From Phylloscopus collybita (Eukaryota; Chordata; Aves; Passeriformes; Phylloscopidae): 64,000 nucleotides of DNA. The stretch is from contig JAJNNQ010000029.1 in assembly GCA_027886175.1 (NCBI GenBank), positions 1,240,001 through 1,304,000 of the forward strand, read 5' to 3'. Under the pieces are notes generated by a model. The model saw only the letters and a program-made list of their open reading frames with translations, made no database searches and had not been told where the DNA came from. Positions 27,492 through 41,370 of this stretch are shown piece after piece (the first letter of the stretch is position 1; each line of letters starts with the position of its first letter). The translations under genes and the position numbers were made by a program.

Positions 27492-30400
27492 TACCTCCCA
27501 CCTTGTGTCTCAGTGTCTCACATCCTCAGTGCACTTGGGGTTAGTGAGTTTACAGTTCACTCCCCAGTTGCCACTGAAGAAGCGCCTTGGCAAATGATCA
27601 ACCCTATCTTCCAGCTTTGAAAGGGATACACTCATTCTCTGGCCCTTGCTATTTCCTAAAAATCTATGACATCCTAGAAGAACAGTGCTGGCCTGGAGCC
27701 CAGGTACTGGTCTCAGCAGAGTCCAGCTCATGGTCACACTTGCATTTTCCCATGCTTTGACTGAGGTTACTCTGAGTTTATATTCATTTCACTTCTTTGC
27801 ATCTTAAAGATATTGGTTTAGTCATCCCTGGAGACCTCGGGCTTTGCAGGATGTGGAGGAGGAAATGGACTAGTAGAGCTAATAGCTCCCTTGGAAGGGT
27901 AGAAATTTCTCCATGATCTTGATGAGGAAGGAATGAAAACAAACAGCAAGGCAAGGAGTATTTTTGCAGTGCTGTCCGCCTCTCAACCACCAACATGCAC
28001 AGGCTCACTGTGAGCTCCCTGAGAAGACCTCCTCGCCCTTGCCAAGGGCCATCTAACTTGCCCTTGGCTGACTTCCTCCTTCGTCACTCCATACCATGGA
28101 CTTTGAGGCAGTGACAGCACTAAAAACTGAACACACTCCTGTGCTATTGTTTATATTGTTCTTTCCCTAGCTCCTCCCAGAATGTACTTTTATAATCTTC
28201 TGCTGTAATAGCCTGGCTTACTAAATGAAGTTTTTTCTTTCAGCTACAAAGTAATTTTGTACTTAAGGAAATCGAAACTGCTACATTTTATGTTCTCATT
28301 GCCTTACTGGCAGTGGGCCTAATGTAGCAAGTGAAACCCATGTCATTAGGAAATGTCATGATAGAGGTTTAAGACAATCCCTTGCACATCGTGTCACTGA
28401 GGGTAAGAACTGTACAGAAGAAGTCTGCAGTCAAGATGTCATTAAATGTTTGCCCCCAGAGAGAAAAAGATCTTACATATTCAACACGGGTCTCCCATCA
28501 TTCAACCACATTGGAAAGGCAGGAAGACAGAAAGGCAGACAATGAGAAAAGTGATGGTGAGAAGTGCCAGCGGTCCTGATTTGGTAAGAAATAGAAGTGC
28601 CAGGGATGCACAGCATGGGCAGTCAGAAATGCCAGCAGCAAACTGGAGTGAGTTTGTTTGAGCGAGGGGAAAGAAAGTGGGGCTGGTTTCGATTGTACTT
28701 GTATTCATGTCCTGTGCAGAGCACCTGCAAGCACTTTAGGCTGATGACAGATAAGAGCTATTTTTTAAGATGTATATATCTTGATATAGGAATGTTTCTG
28801 GTACAGCAAAGCATACATACCAGCCTTGGGACTTTCCATGAGGTATAAAACCATTAATAAGGTGACCTAAACTTTATTTAGACATTTTCTCTAAGGTATT
28901 TGAGCATTGTCTGAAAGAAAACCTTTGGTGTATTGAGGTAAAGTAAGAACATATTATCCTATGAGGCACAGACAGATGTGGTTTGCCCAGATATAGCCTG
29001 TCATGACTAGCTCCCAAGCAAGCATGCAAATTACCAGCCCATTTTATCCCTGACTCCCTGTCCCTTGCTGTTTCTGGCCACCGAATAAAGCTATGATCTG
29101 TGCTAACAGCCACTGAAAGCAGTAACCTTGTGGTTAATTTACATTAAATAAGTGGTTAATTTAGCACCAGTAAGTCCCAGCATGTTAAGCTGCATCCCTT
29201 CCTGTGCCGTCTTGTCCTATCCTCCCAAGTGTTACTTTCTAGCTTGTGGCTGAGGGCCAGGTCCTGCTCCCAGATACTGCTGGATAGATCTGCTCTACCC
29301 ACAGAATTATCCAGTCCGCCTTCACTAGGCCTTAATTACTCATCTGGTTGTGTATTTCGTACATTGCCATCCATTTTATCCTTTATGAAATCTAGGGTGT
29401 CTTTTGAAAATGAAGAAGCAAAACCAACTTATTTTTTCCTTTCTGTAGAACATTCTTGGTCTGATATAACTCTAACATGATTTCTTCTTGACTAGCTCTT
29501 AATTAAATTAAGGTCAGAATAAGTAATCTCAAGTAGTGTATGTCCTACAACAACACACTGAGGCAACTATTTTTTATGCCACAACAATCTCATAACATCT
29601 TGTACAAATGACTCATTTCAGTTTCAGCAGGTTATTACTTTCCTGAAATACTAGTAAATTCAGTCTCTCTTTCTCACAAGTTGCATATTACCCTAAAATT
29701 CTGGCTATTTCCCATCAGTATGGAAAAATTAAAGTAATAATGCTCATAGAATTCAGAGTGCTCTCTCACATCTAATACCACCCTGCTCCCTCATTGTCCT
29801 TTTTTGGTAATGTTTGAGCTAGGTTCTGGATGTGAAACAAGCTGTGTGACAGAAAAGTGCCTTGATGTTTGCATTGGTGGAAAATTCCAATTCCTTATTA
29901 GTTTACTTACTGTGTTTTACTGAAGTCTACTTGTGTGTTTAAATGTTGTGGTTATTTTTAATTATATTAGTAAGAAAAAGTCCTGCTGTTTGGAAATTAA
30001 TGAATTTTTTTCAGAAATAAAGAAGTGCTTTGAAATATCCAAATGAAAGCCTTAGCAGTAACCCAGTCATAAATCAACAGTCTCTTTTTCTCAGAAGTGT
30101 TCCAAGGAGTGATTTACTCCTGATGTCACAACATCTCTTGCAATTCTTGCTGAGACCGAATTTTGCTGACACAGATTTGCTATGTCAAACACAAAAGACT
30201 GCCTTAATTTGTGTTTTGAACCAGGCCTGAAGGAAAGAGAAAAAATGACAGAGGGAAGATGATTGCAATTCCAGCAATGGAATTGAGAACAATCTGATTA
30301 TGCAGAGGAAGGGAAAGGACAGAAAAGGAATAGTTTCCACTCTCCGAAGGTGCTCTGAGAGGGAAAAGGAGAGAGGTGGGAGTGCAAACTGATGATCTGC

Positions 30401-30622
30401 TTTACATATCAAATTTGTCCTTTCACTTACATTGAAATTGTATGGAATTTTATTTTTTTCACTTTCATTTTGACAGCTGCTAGGAGTTTTTACCATTCTC
30501 CTTTCCAAATTTAAAAGGCTTGCCAGGCTGAGATAGGAGTGGGGTTATAAGATTGCTCAGTGCCTGTAAGAAACGTAGTCAAGAAGAAGAGGAGACTCAG
30601 GTGAGGCTGTTACGTGAGGAAA

Positions 30623-31186
30623 CTAAGAGCAGTCAGGTAGAAGAGTTTTAAAGTCATCTGCTAAAGCTCTTGTGAAGAATAAAATAATAAATTGGTTATG
30701 ATTTCTGATGTCAGGGGAGGGGAAAAAAATCCAAGACTGAGAGCTATCTCGGCCTCTACATCCCTTACTGAGCACGAGAACGCGCCCTTCTCTCCTTACA
30801 GCTAACGCTTTATGTAATAAAAAGGAGTTTTGAATAAAAAGAATACCCAGGGATTGTCTCATACATGTTACACACAGCAGCAGTTGACACCCAGGGTGTT
30901 TACAGCACATGTCCATGCACCCCCCTGGACATGGGGGCCACGCAAAACCCCACAGACTGTGGCAGGCTCTGCTCCTCTCCACAGCAACACAGAGCAGGGA
31001 GGGACTATCATCCAGTGTGGTCCTTGCAGAGGATTGCAGCAGGGTCCCCAGGCAGGTCTGAGGAGATGGCTGCCCATCTGCTCGGCTCCCTGGAGGCATG
31101 GGCAGGTCCAGATGTGCCTGCAGAGAGGCACAAGTGTCTGCAGGATGTCTTTTTCTGCTATGTGGCTGCCATAGGACTGCAGACAT
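30623..31186 (-). other. Long open reading frame in GC-richer block, coding status doubtful
   Basis: A 187-codon frame from the first ATG (31,184-31,186), within a frame that stays open up to 31,486. It is the longest open frame outside the NXNL2 CpG island. The product is cysteine-rich in its middle, shows no domain I recognise and has no splice or family context. The same block is open in other frames on both strands (113-114 codons on the plus strand), which points to composition rather than selection. Alternatives are a lineage-specific transcript or an unrecognised repeat. Confidence 0.2.
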
Positions 31187-33947
31187 CTCTAGGAGTGAGC
31201 AGGTAGTAAACAGTAGCCATATTGCTCCAGGTGCTGCATTTGGCCAAGAAACCCTGGGTGCCTTTGCTGGTTTAACAGCCTTTGACTGGCTAGGTAGCTT
31301 TCTGCAACTGTGATCAAAGGGCTTGAGTTTGCTGAATCCACATAGTTTGTACAAGCAGAGACCCTCCTTTAAACCAGGTTTCCCTTCTGCTGTAGCTCTC
31401 CTGCTTTGGGCTTCATTGTGGGGAACTAGTTGGTGAGGATAGAAGGGGCTTGAAACGTGAAAGAAGGATTGATCCTTAACTGACAAGATAGCAGTTCTCA
31501 GAAGTAATGCAGAATCAAGTAGACTTCCTTTTCCAGGTGTTTACCTGTCTCTGTTGCCTGTCAGATTGGGAGCTTGATGGCAGAGATTAGTTCTTAATAT
31601 AGATTTCCATGTTTTCTGGCTGAAAGAAAGTGCAATGCAAATAATAGGGGCAGAAATTAGATATTCAGTTCTTACTTTTGCAACAAACTTATCTGGAGAT
31701 AGATTATGCCTGCTGGAGCTAATGTGCACTGAAGTCAATGCCAGCCTGCCTTAGCTGCTCTGAAGTCAACTATATTGATTTGTAATGTTTGCACATGGTG
31801 CAGTTATTCCTTTCACTCAGAGCAGGGCATACCCTGTGTCCCCTTATCACAAAATATTGCTTCATTATTATGCTAAATTGTAGAAACATCATGACTCTTT
31901 CTTCATAATTCTTAATAGCTGATTAAGTAGTTTTATTTTTACCTACTCTGGCCAGTCTTGTTTAGCAGGGCTGGGTGTTAGCTAATCCTGATACAGCCAC
32001 TTGGTTTTAACTTTTTTCATGAGAACGAAACACATCTGTTACATGGAGATAGTAAATCACTTTGGAAGTTCCAGCAGAAGATAAGACCCACCTACATGGT
32101 TGGCCTGTATCTATCAGGCAGCCGTGGCTTGCTGTGCAATCAGTTTTTGTCTCAGTACTGAACTGTTTGAAGATTCGTGGTTAAACACAAACTTGATCAT
32201 AGCGTTTACATTCCACAAGTGGCTCAAGCAATTTATAATGAACTCGACCTGACATTTTAACCTTCTTACCAAGATATGCAGACTGTTTATACTGGCAGGG
32301 GGATCTAATAGATGGGGTAAAAAAAGGGAAAGGGAAGTCAATCATCTCAGCTGAATCACTGATTCACTTGTGTGACCTGTGCAAAGCCCTGAGTCTCTAT
32401 TGCCCTACAGATTTTTTTAAAAAAAGAGAACTCTGAGACCCAAATATACCACTTGAGACGTGATTTTCTTGTTAAATTTATGTCTGTTTTCAGAAGAATT
32501 GTCTAACCATGGAACAGTTGGTACAATGCTAAAAACAACACAGAAATACTGGACATAAATTATTTGCCAATTGTGAGTCTTGCAAAACATAAAGTGAGCT
32601 ATTAGTACACAAACCTTAAATTTAGGGCTGCCAACAACTCTTGAAAGTCACTACAGTTTGCATGGGTTTAGTTACAACTTTTATTTTTCTCAGAATTACC
32701 TGAATTTTCAAGGACTAAGACTTTCAGCCAGTTAATCTCAATTTAAAGTCTCTTTCTAAGAACTGAACCACAAAGGTTTAGAGACTTGAGACACTTTGAA
32801 AACATCATCTGGCCATTTAACAAAGGCATGTCCAGCTCAGCACCACTTGCCTTTCTGACACTTGTGTGTCTCAAGAAGAAACTGATTGAATTATATTCTG
32901 TACGGTAGAGGCAGTGTCACAGAGACATAAAAGACTGATGACTTCTTCAAACTCTTTCAAACAGCAGCTGCCATTTTGTGTGCTGTTTCACACTCAGAAC
33001 ATAAGGGGGAAATTTACTAATGTTCTTTGCAATAGCTCATTCTTATCCTTGAATTGGTATTGAGGCAAAACACATTGCAAATGAAAAGACTGCCACCTAA
33101 TCTCATGATCCTGATTGTGCCACAAGCCTAGAGCACTCCCTTAGGAAGCTGTTCAATATATATGGCACATTTCTTTTAGTCAGACTACATTCCTTGAAAG
33201 CTGGTCCACATCTTGCCATTGGGTTGGAAAAGAAAACACGCCACAGGCACTATCAACATACGATAATAATGCACTTACAAGAAAAGAATGGTTGCAATAA
33301 CAAGCATCACAACTGAAATAATTCTTTCACTCTGCCTTAAAAAACACCAAGAAATAATGTTTTATCCACTTTTTCTCCTAGAACAATACCATATGGTGCC
33401 TAGCCTGGAGCAAGGAAGAAAAATTCCTTTGCTTTCTTCATGTCAGTAGCAGCTGGTCTCCTGTGGAGATAGGGAGACAGTCTGAAATCATACCTTCCAT
33501 TAAGGCTGCTAGTTTTTCAATTCTCTGCGGGTTTCTATGGGAAGATTGTCTGTATTTGCAGCTCTACACTATCTCTCACAATACAGACCAGGCTGCCCTT
33601 ACCAGGGAGGGACTGGCTGGGGAAAACTGTAGCTTGGACGAGAGAAGAGGGGAGATGACTGTGGAGCGAAATAGCTCCTCCAACAGACTGCCCAGCAAAG
33701 GAAGAAAGGTCTGCAACCTCTGGTCAGGTAGAAAGAAAAAAACAGGAGTGTATTTCTTCAGACTCTGTACTTTATTGAGCCACAGATTTCTCTTTTAGAA
33801 TGTATTCACTTTGCTGGAATTCAGAAAAGAACAAAATGAAATGGCTCAGAAATCAAGTAAGTAGATGTGAAAAGGTTGGTCCCACGAGCATGGTGCAAGC
33901 TTCTTTACAGCTACCCAGAGCATACTTAAGCCTGCTTGCACAGTATG

Positions 33948-33975
33948 GGTTCATCTCTAATGGTTCATCTCTATT
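33948..33975. repeat. Tandem duplication, 2 x 14 bp
   Basis: GGTTCATCTCTAAT is followed directly by GGTTCATCTCTATT. Confidence 0.9.
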
Positions 33976-34542
33976 CATTCTGTGTGTGTAAGATCTGACA
34001 GACCCTAAGGCATCATCACGAGAGCCTCTGAGAACTTTTAACATGGGACACAACACAGATATTTACCAGCAGCTGTCAAAGCTCAAATTAGCTGCAGGAG
34101 AGGGCCCAATCCCTTGTCACCTCTCCATGGAGCAGATAAATCATTGACTGGACAAGCCTGATCTTGCTGTGGCTGGCAGTCCAGGGGGCTTCCACCTCAC
34201 CATCTGAATCAAAGCAGAAGGGGAGGTGTGGTGTTGGTGTCACTCCTGCCATAAACAGCTATCAGGACCATCCCCTTGACATGGAGAATAACATCATGCA
34301 GATTTCCCTTAGGAGACAATGGCTCTCACTATCTCTTCAGTCATACGACAGACTCTACTTATAGAGGAATTTTATATATATTTATTATATGGATGTATGT
34401 ATCTATCTGTAATATCTATATCTGTGTATTTATTTTTATACGTAATGGAAACAGTTTTCTGTTTTCACCTCATTTCAGCCATAGCTTTTAAACCTGCGAG
34501 TGCCACACACACTGCAGAACATACAGGATGATATGCTCACTG

Positions 34543-34566
34543 CTTGGGGAGTAAAAACTCCCCAAG
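34543..34566. other. Perfect 10-bp inverted repeat with AAAA loop
   Basis: CTTGGGGAGT, AAAA, ACTCCCCAAG. No gene is nearby and no mobile-element end is recognised. Confidence 0.9.
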
Positions 34567-37500
34567 AAAGAAAAACAACATTTTATTGCTATAAGTAAGG
34601 GTCATGACACAGCTTTCTTATATTCACACTATACTTTTTAAGAGCTTGCACAGCACAGATGGCAAAAATAACAAATCTCCATGAGAATGCAGAGGCTTCA
34701 TCTTGCAGGCCATTTATCTTGTTAAGGTACTGTAATTAGTCACACTAATCACAATCAACCATTGTTTTTAACTGTTCAGTGTAATCCACCTGATCCGTAT
34801 TCCACAGGCTAGCAATGAAATTTGGATGGCTCATCATGTTGCATTCACTGCTGCAAGCTCTAAGCAGAGAAGTGATCCTTGGTGTACAAAACACAACAAA
34901 GAATTGTCCTCTCCCAAATTTTGATTTTTTTTTTAAGAATTCTTCTACACCTTGCAAGATGAAGGGTTCTTGAGTGCACTCCTGGATGCTAACCCTACTG
35001 CATCAAGGCCCTAAAGCCCAGAGCTCCGGTATCATGTTTAATATTGCTGGGCTTTCTTTTCCCTAGGAACCTGTTGCCGGTTCCCACCCTTCATTCATCA
35101 AGTTCTGATTTCTCTGTAGGGGAATTGCTGTCACACTTCACCAGAAGTAGCATTCACCAGCTGGAGAACAGAAACAGCCTATACTCATGGTTCAAGTAAT
35201 GCTTCAGCAAATGGTAGAAATTTATAGGGGCCAAGCCACCAAAATGAAACATCTGGCAGCCTGTGGCAAAAGACTATTCCTCTGATGACCAAGTATCTCC
35301 TTTTTTTACTGTCAATACAACAAGTCATTGAAAATTTCTTTCTAATTTGAACTAATAGGCACTCTCTGTTGTGCTCTACCCACTTTTGCCCAGTGGTGTG
35401 CTGTGGCTTACCATTTTGAGGATTGCAAAATGCCACCGTTTTCATCTGACACCCAGTAGAAAGGGAATGTGCTAACTTGCACAGTTCCAGCTCCCAGACA
35501 CTGTCATGTCTTCTGCACCACTCCAGAGGTAACCACTTGCCAGTTATGAATGGGGAAGAGCATCACAAACATATCCTGTAGCACAGCCAAACCCACCCAC
35601 TGTAAGGGGAGGAATTGGGTAGTGGATAAAAAAAAATGGGAAGAGCCATCAGTGATGCTTTAGGAGCTGACATGACAAACAAGAAACAGACAGGACTGGA
35701 GTTTGGTGAGAAACAGACTTGTCTCCCTTGTCATGATAGGAAAACTGTGAATTATGACACTAGCACAAGGCTTTAATTTTTTGGTATGTGGCTTTTGAAG
35801 GATAATGGCCTAATTTGTAGGTATCATTGCACGAGTAACAATCAGCAGCTTATCACTGGAGGCTGAATGATCTATTGTACAGATCTTCTGGGTTTTTTTA
35901 CTGTTAATGTGCTGAAGAAACAACATTTCTATCATGTTCTCTCATGGGTTTTATCTTTTAAATCCTCAGAGAAATACTGATGTAATTAAAAGAAACAAAA
36001 GTAAAATTCAGAGACTTCAGAAATGTAGAACAAGAACAATGTACAACATTTGAAGACCTATCAAATGCATTTGTCTTTTTGATCTATATACCTGTTTTGA
36101 AATTATAATTTTCAAACTATTTACCAGGTTTTCTGTTTAAAGAAAAGAACAACTGCACATTTGGATTCCTCTGCTGAAATCAATGAAAGACAAAATGAAA
36201 ACATGTCAGTTTCTATCAGCTGAATGCAAATAAGAGTGACTGAAACTTCTATCTAGATTTCTTTCCCAGCAACCAAGAGGTTAATAATCACAGGATCCCA
36301 TTAGGAAAAAAGAAAAAAAAATCACTTGATTCCAAATGCCTTATTTTCAAAGTACATTTTGGGCTAATTTCAAAAGGTTCTGTTTCAAAGCATAGCCACA
36401 TACTCCAGAAAAATGACAGTGGTTTAAAAATCATTCAACAAAACCACAGTGTCACCATTTGGACTGTTCAGCTGCCTTGTTCAAATATTTTTACAGTAGT
36501 ATGACTTGCCAAATCTAGCTGAGAGGCTCTCATAATCATGTATGTCATGGTCCATATTTTTATGACACAGGCAATGCAATCTAGATTTATTAAAACAGAA
36601 TCCTCCATGTGCAAAACAAAATCTATTCCAAATATATCTAGTATTTTCTCTGCTTTGGACAGGTGATTTTGGCTATTAAAAAAAGGTATAATTCAATTAG
36701 AGTAACGAGAATGCCACAACTCAAACTGGAATGGTTTCCCCTCTCCTTGATATTAGGGATTGAAAACCTGCAGCATGCATGTTTTGAGTAAAGAAAAGTA
36801 TTTGTGTAAGCTTCACCAGTTGCAAATCTGAGAATTTACCAATATCTATAGTTACCTTTTGAAAGAGCTATGTCAAAACAGAAGGCCTGGACTCAAGAGC
36901 TCCAATACTTAGCCCTGGACATGACACACATTCACTTGGATAATTCACATAGACTGAATCCAGAAAGATATTAAAGGCTTCCTGTGAGACGCAGAGATGT
37001 AGCACTGGCATGGATTTCTGCTGAGATGTTTATTCTGAAATACCATTTATCTTTCCTGCTGTTGTGGTGAAGAGAGAATGATGTGGAGGAGTTGGATGTT
37101 GCAATACTCTGCTTGCACTGCTGACAGGCCAGGTAGCAAAACAACCAGTATCACCGGGATGGACGGTGTTGCTAGTTTGTCCTGCCTGCCTGTAAAGGCA
37201 AAAAAGAACAAAAACCAGCTATAAAAACTGCACTTTTAAAACAGATAGGTACAAGGGGAAAGGATAGGGCATGACTGACTCACCTTGGATTCGAAACAGC
37301 AAACACATAGTTTGTTCCTGATATATATGAAGAGCTCTTATAGCAGGTTATTGAAACATGAGGTTGGTTTACAAGACAACTTTGGCACTGATGATTTGTC
37401 AAATCACTGAACAGTAATTCCTTTCTTCTTCCTCACGACCTTTTCCCCCCACAGCTCCCCTTCAGTAACAATTACCCAAAACCACAACTCCTGTTCATCT

Positions 37501-37894
37501 GCTTGATAATTGTACTGTTTAAGGATAGACAGCCAGCACTACTGTCTGAAGCTGCCTTCCTCTTAAATATAAATCCTCTTCCCTCTTACAAATCTGTAGA
37601 GAAAGTAAATTACAATGTTTCAAAGGAGCAGGCAAGTTCAGGGCTCACATAATGGCAGACAATTTTGGAGCTTACAGTGCCTTTGCTAGTGAACAGTCTC
37701 CCAGTTGCTGGTATTTCCTTTGCCAGCAAATGGTAGAGCAGTTATTGAAGATTCATAACCACAATGTTAAATAGATCCATTTATAGAAGGACAATGCAGC
37801 AAACTGAGTGAGCGTGGATCAGTGAGCAGGGGGTGGTGAAATTGAAGGCTGACAAAGCTCTGGAGTGTTCTGACACTGAAGGATAGAAAACAGG

Positions 37895-37995
37895 GATGAC
37901 ATTGCCCTCTCGTGGGAAACCGCTGAAGTGGAAAGCGGCACAGCTGCAGCTGGCTGACGCCGGCAAATTTTGTTAAGCCTGCGAGTCCCATTACA
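37895..37995. promoter_or_regulatory. Small CpG cluster with adjoining E-boxes
   Basis: Several CpGs occur within about 90 bp (CTCGTGG, ACCGCTG, AGCGGC, GACGCCGGC, TGCGAG) inside CpG-poor sequence, together with two adjoining CAGCTG E-boxes near 37,941-37,952. This could be a distal regulatory element; no gene is linked to it. Confidence 0.3.
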
Positions 37996-40900
37996 GCAGG
38001 CACTTAAAACTCCTGGTATTTTCGTTCTGCATGCTCAAGTCATTCAGAGTTCAGAATGTGTGGCATGCTACAGGACCAGGATTAAATCTTTACTAAAAAA
38101 TTCAGTATATTGGCTAGGGATATGGCTGTGAGGCTGTGGCTCAGAAGCATCCCTTTAAAAGCCAGATATTTTAGGTCAGGATTCTCTTTACTGAATGAAC
38201 ACAGTGAAAAGCACCACTTTTTAATGCTTTAGCCTAAGAGCTATGACACCGAGCTGTGCCACTGAGAGTCAAATCCTGCTAAGTCTGCTTTGCTTTAAAA
38301 ATATCTTCTCTGTTCTGTCACCAAGCAGTTCAGTTCATATCTCCTAGAAGTATCATTCATACTTGTACAGTGTAGAGGGATGGAGGTGATTTAGGGTTAA
38401 TTTCAGAGGTCTTACAAATTATTATGGACTGTATTGAAAAACATGTTATAGAGTGCGTTACTGTCCAGCCATGATAGCTGTGGACATTAAAAATGGGCTG
38501 TCCTGAGGAGTCACATTTTATAAAGAAAGCTGATTTTGATTTTCGCCCAGATGTCTTCAGAGAACCTTGTAAAACATGAACTATTCAACTGGTAAACTCG
38601 AGGTGAAAGAGAGTGAGCAGAAGCAAGAAGGAGGGGACAGGCTGAGGACAGGAAGGCTGAGGACAACCTAGCTTGGTTTTGCCTTAAGGAAAGCAGTGTA
38701 TTACTAGTGCCCAGATATGATTCTGAAGTTCATGTGGTCGCAATGATGAAAATGCAGGACAGTCTCAGGATATCTTTATTAAGGAGGCACATGCAGGCCT
38801 ATAGATGGGTCACTGTTAACAGCATATACAGGATTGTTGTAGTAAGCATGGCTGCCAGAATATTAACCATCAATAAACACTATCTTTTCAACACAAGAAA
38901 AATATTCCCAACACTTGTCATCCACTGTGGGGAGCAGCTGTTAAGAGCCACAGTCTCATCAGCTGAAACTCCCAGTGTATCCCAACTCAGAATTATATGC
39001 CTGTAAGAAAAAAAATTCTATTTCTCACACTCTTGGATGATCCCATTCCTTTCACATGTCTCCCAAAATTCCTCATCCTAAGCTAGCCATCTTCCCTTGT
39101 CTTCTCAGCCCAACCTAAGGTCTCTGTCCAGAAGCCAGTTGCTGCCTGTCCAGCTTCTCCTGCTCTGCTAGCACAGGTACTGCTGCTCTTCCTCCCCCAC
39201 AACTACTCTTTCTTTCTTTCACAGGGGTTAAAAACCACAGGCATGAACTGCTTTTACCAAAAATCTGCCTGGGCAAGACACTGAAAGCAGGAAAGGAGAA
39301 CATGTCCTGGAAAAATTAATGCAGTAGCCACAGCACAAGAGGATTTAAGTATGCCTTTATGGCACCCAGCCAGTACTCCCATCTCTTTAAATGGGCTTAG
39401 AAGGTACCTGTAGTGACTATGCATCCTTCCTGGGTCCTACATTATGTTTGGTGCTATGGAACTTCACCATATTTCTTGGATTAAATGCTCTTTTCCTATA
39501 CTGCAACTACGTAAGTTTTCTTGGAGTAAGTATTTCCTCTCCTTTTTCTTTTTTAGGATATACCTACATTTGTTGGTGTTAAAGTGTAACACAACTTTGA
39601 CATGATGGCATTTTTCATTCATACTTCTCTGAAGAGAAAAATACAGATGCATGAAGGCTCAAACTTACTTAGCAATTAAAGCTACGGGCTTTTTGGATAT
39701 ATTTTTTCATACTCACTGGAAAATGTAGTTCTTTCCAAATATTTCAGACCAAGAGAACATAAGTTTTCACAGTCTCTTACAATCAGCTTTTCTGCCTGAA
39801 AACACTGTAAAGACAGTATGGTTTTGTGGATTATCTGTAGACTCTTTACCACAATTGTGCAACAAGTCCCTAGTTGTAGTTTGGTAATCACTGGCTTAAG
39901 AATCAAATCACAACACAATTTGTGTTCAGGTCCTGGCATTGCTACAAAATTCACAGGAAACTTTTCCAGACACTTTCATTATGTCTTGTTTTCTTTCTCA
40001 GTAGAATTAATATAGATCATATCAGCTGCTTCCCAGGACTGTTGGGATGACTGGTGTTTTGATAATGGTGAAATCTGGGTGGATGTGACCAGAGAGGCAC
40101 AGAGTGCTTTTATTAGATTTTGCCATCAAATACACCCTTTCGGAGTAAGATTTCAGCAGAATTTAAGGAAAGAAGATTAGAAAATTTAAAAAACAACCAA
40201 TAACCAAAGGACAAAGAATGCTCATCACCTTTTGTTAAACTAAGTTTTTGAAAAAATTACCTGGCTCAACAGTTGCAGAAAACAGGCAGGTTCATCTACA
40301 AGAGAAGAAAGTCAAAACAAACAGTTGTGTAGAAGAAAATAATTCTGCCTTTAGCTGCTGCCTTGCCTTCCCTGAAGCTGGGTAATGATATCATCTGTCA
40401 AAATGTTTTAAAAAGCATAATGCTTTAACCATTTTTGCTTGTGAAATTTTAAGCATCTCCCTAACTAGTTTACAGATTTTCAGATTCTAATATTTGGAAG
40501 GAAAGGCTTGTTTTTCAACACTAAATTAAAACATTGATTGCTTCACTGCTTCTCATAACAGATCATTTTTCCAAGTGGGCAAATCCTACTGTTTAATTGG
40601 GAAATGAACCTTAAAAATCTGACCTCAAGTCTGCTATTTTTCTTGTGCTTACTAGTTTCTATTTGTGAATGTATTTGCTGGTTTCATACTAAAAACAATT
40701 TCCCTCCGCTTATTTTTGCAGTTATGAGTCCTAAGAGAAAAAGCTTCTTATCATTGCTACTTCCATCAATTTGCCTTTGCTGTTACTTTAGTCTATAGCA
40801 ACACAGCTCAGGATTTCCACTTGGTGCAAAATATTGCAAGAATATTGCTGTTCCACACTTGCAATATTCAATTAAAATAATCATAATTTCTGAGCATGTG

Positions 40901-41249
40901 GATAAAAATGCTGATACTAGTACACTTTACATGGGAAATAACAGTTACTTTGCTACATTATAGGACCCATTTTAACATGCATTTCCTTCTAAAACTCTGG
41001 TTAATGTTTACATAAATTGTAGAAATGTTCTCAAAGAGAAAGAGGGCATAAGCTGAGAAAATTGTGTCCCTGGAGATCAGTGTAACAACTGTGGTGAGAT
41101 CAGTGTCAGGGAGAAATATAAATTTCTGTGCTGTACTGAAAACCTTTCTTCAATTATTTAAACCTCCCTTAAATCCTATTTTTAAAACTAAACTTAATTT
41201 AAATGGGCAATGGACCTTGTTCTAGCATAAGGGAGAATTTCTCTTCAAG

Positions 41250-41370
41250 AATCCGTCTGGTCTCATTCGGACATTTGCGCATTGCAGGGATTGTATGAAT
41301 GTGATTTAGTTTTCTTCTGGATACAATCACCTGCCTGAGACAGCGGTGATTGACTAACTTCCGGAATAGC
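41250..41370. promoter_or_regulatory. Small CpG-bearing patch with inverted repeat
   Basis: Contains five CpGs and an 8-bp inverted repeat (GATTGTAT at 41,289-41,296, ATACAATC at 41,321-41,328), plus further GATT/AATC motifs. It may be a conserved non-coding element about 9 kb downstream of NXNL2. This is a composition-based suggestion only. Confidence 0.25.

Noticed and set aside
31187..31486. Extending the minus-strand open frame to 287 residues
   Set aside because: The upstream start codon is TTG. The first ATG is at 31,184-31,186, so the extra 100 codons are not supported.
39860..39895. hAT-like transposon end (TTTGGTAATCACTGG)
   Set aside because: Only about 15-20 bases resemble the terminal motif, with mismatches and no supporting internal sequence. 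The similar match at 42,756-42,777 is equally weak.
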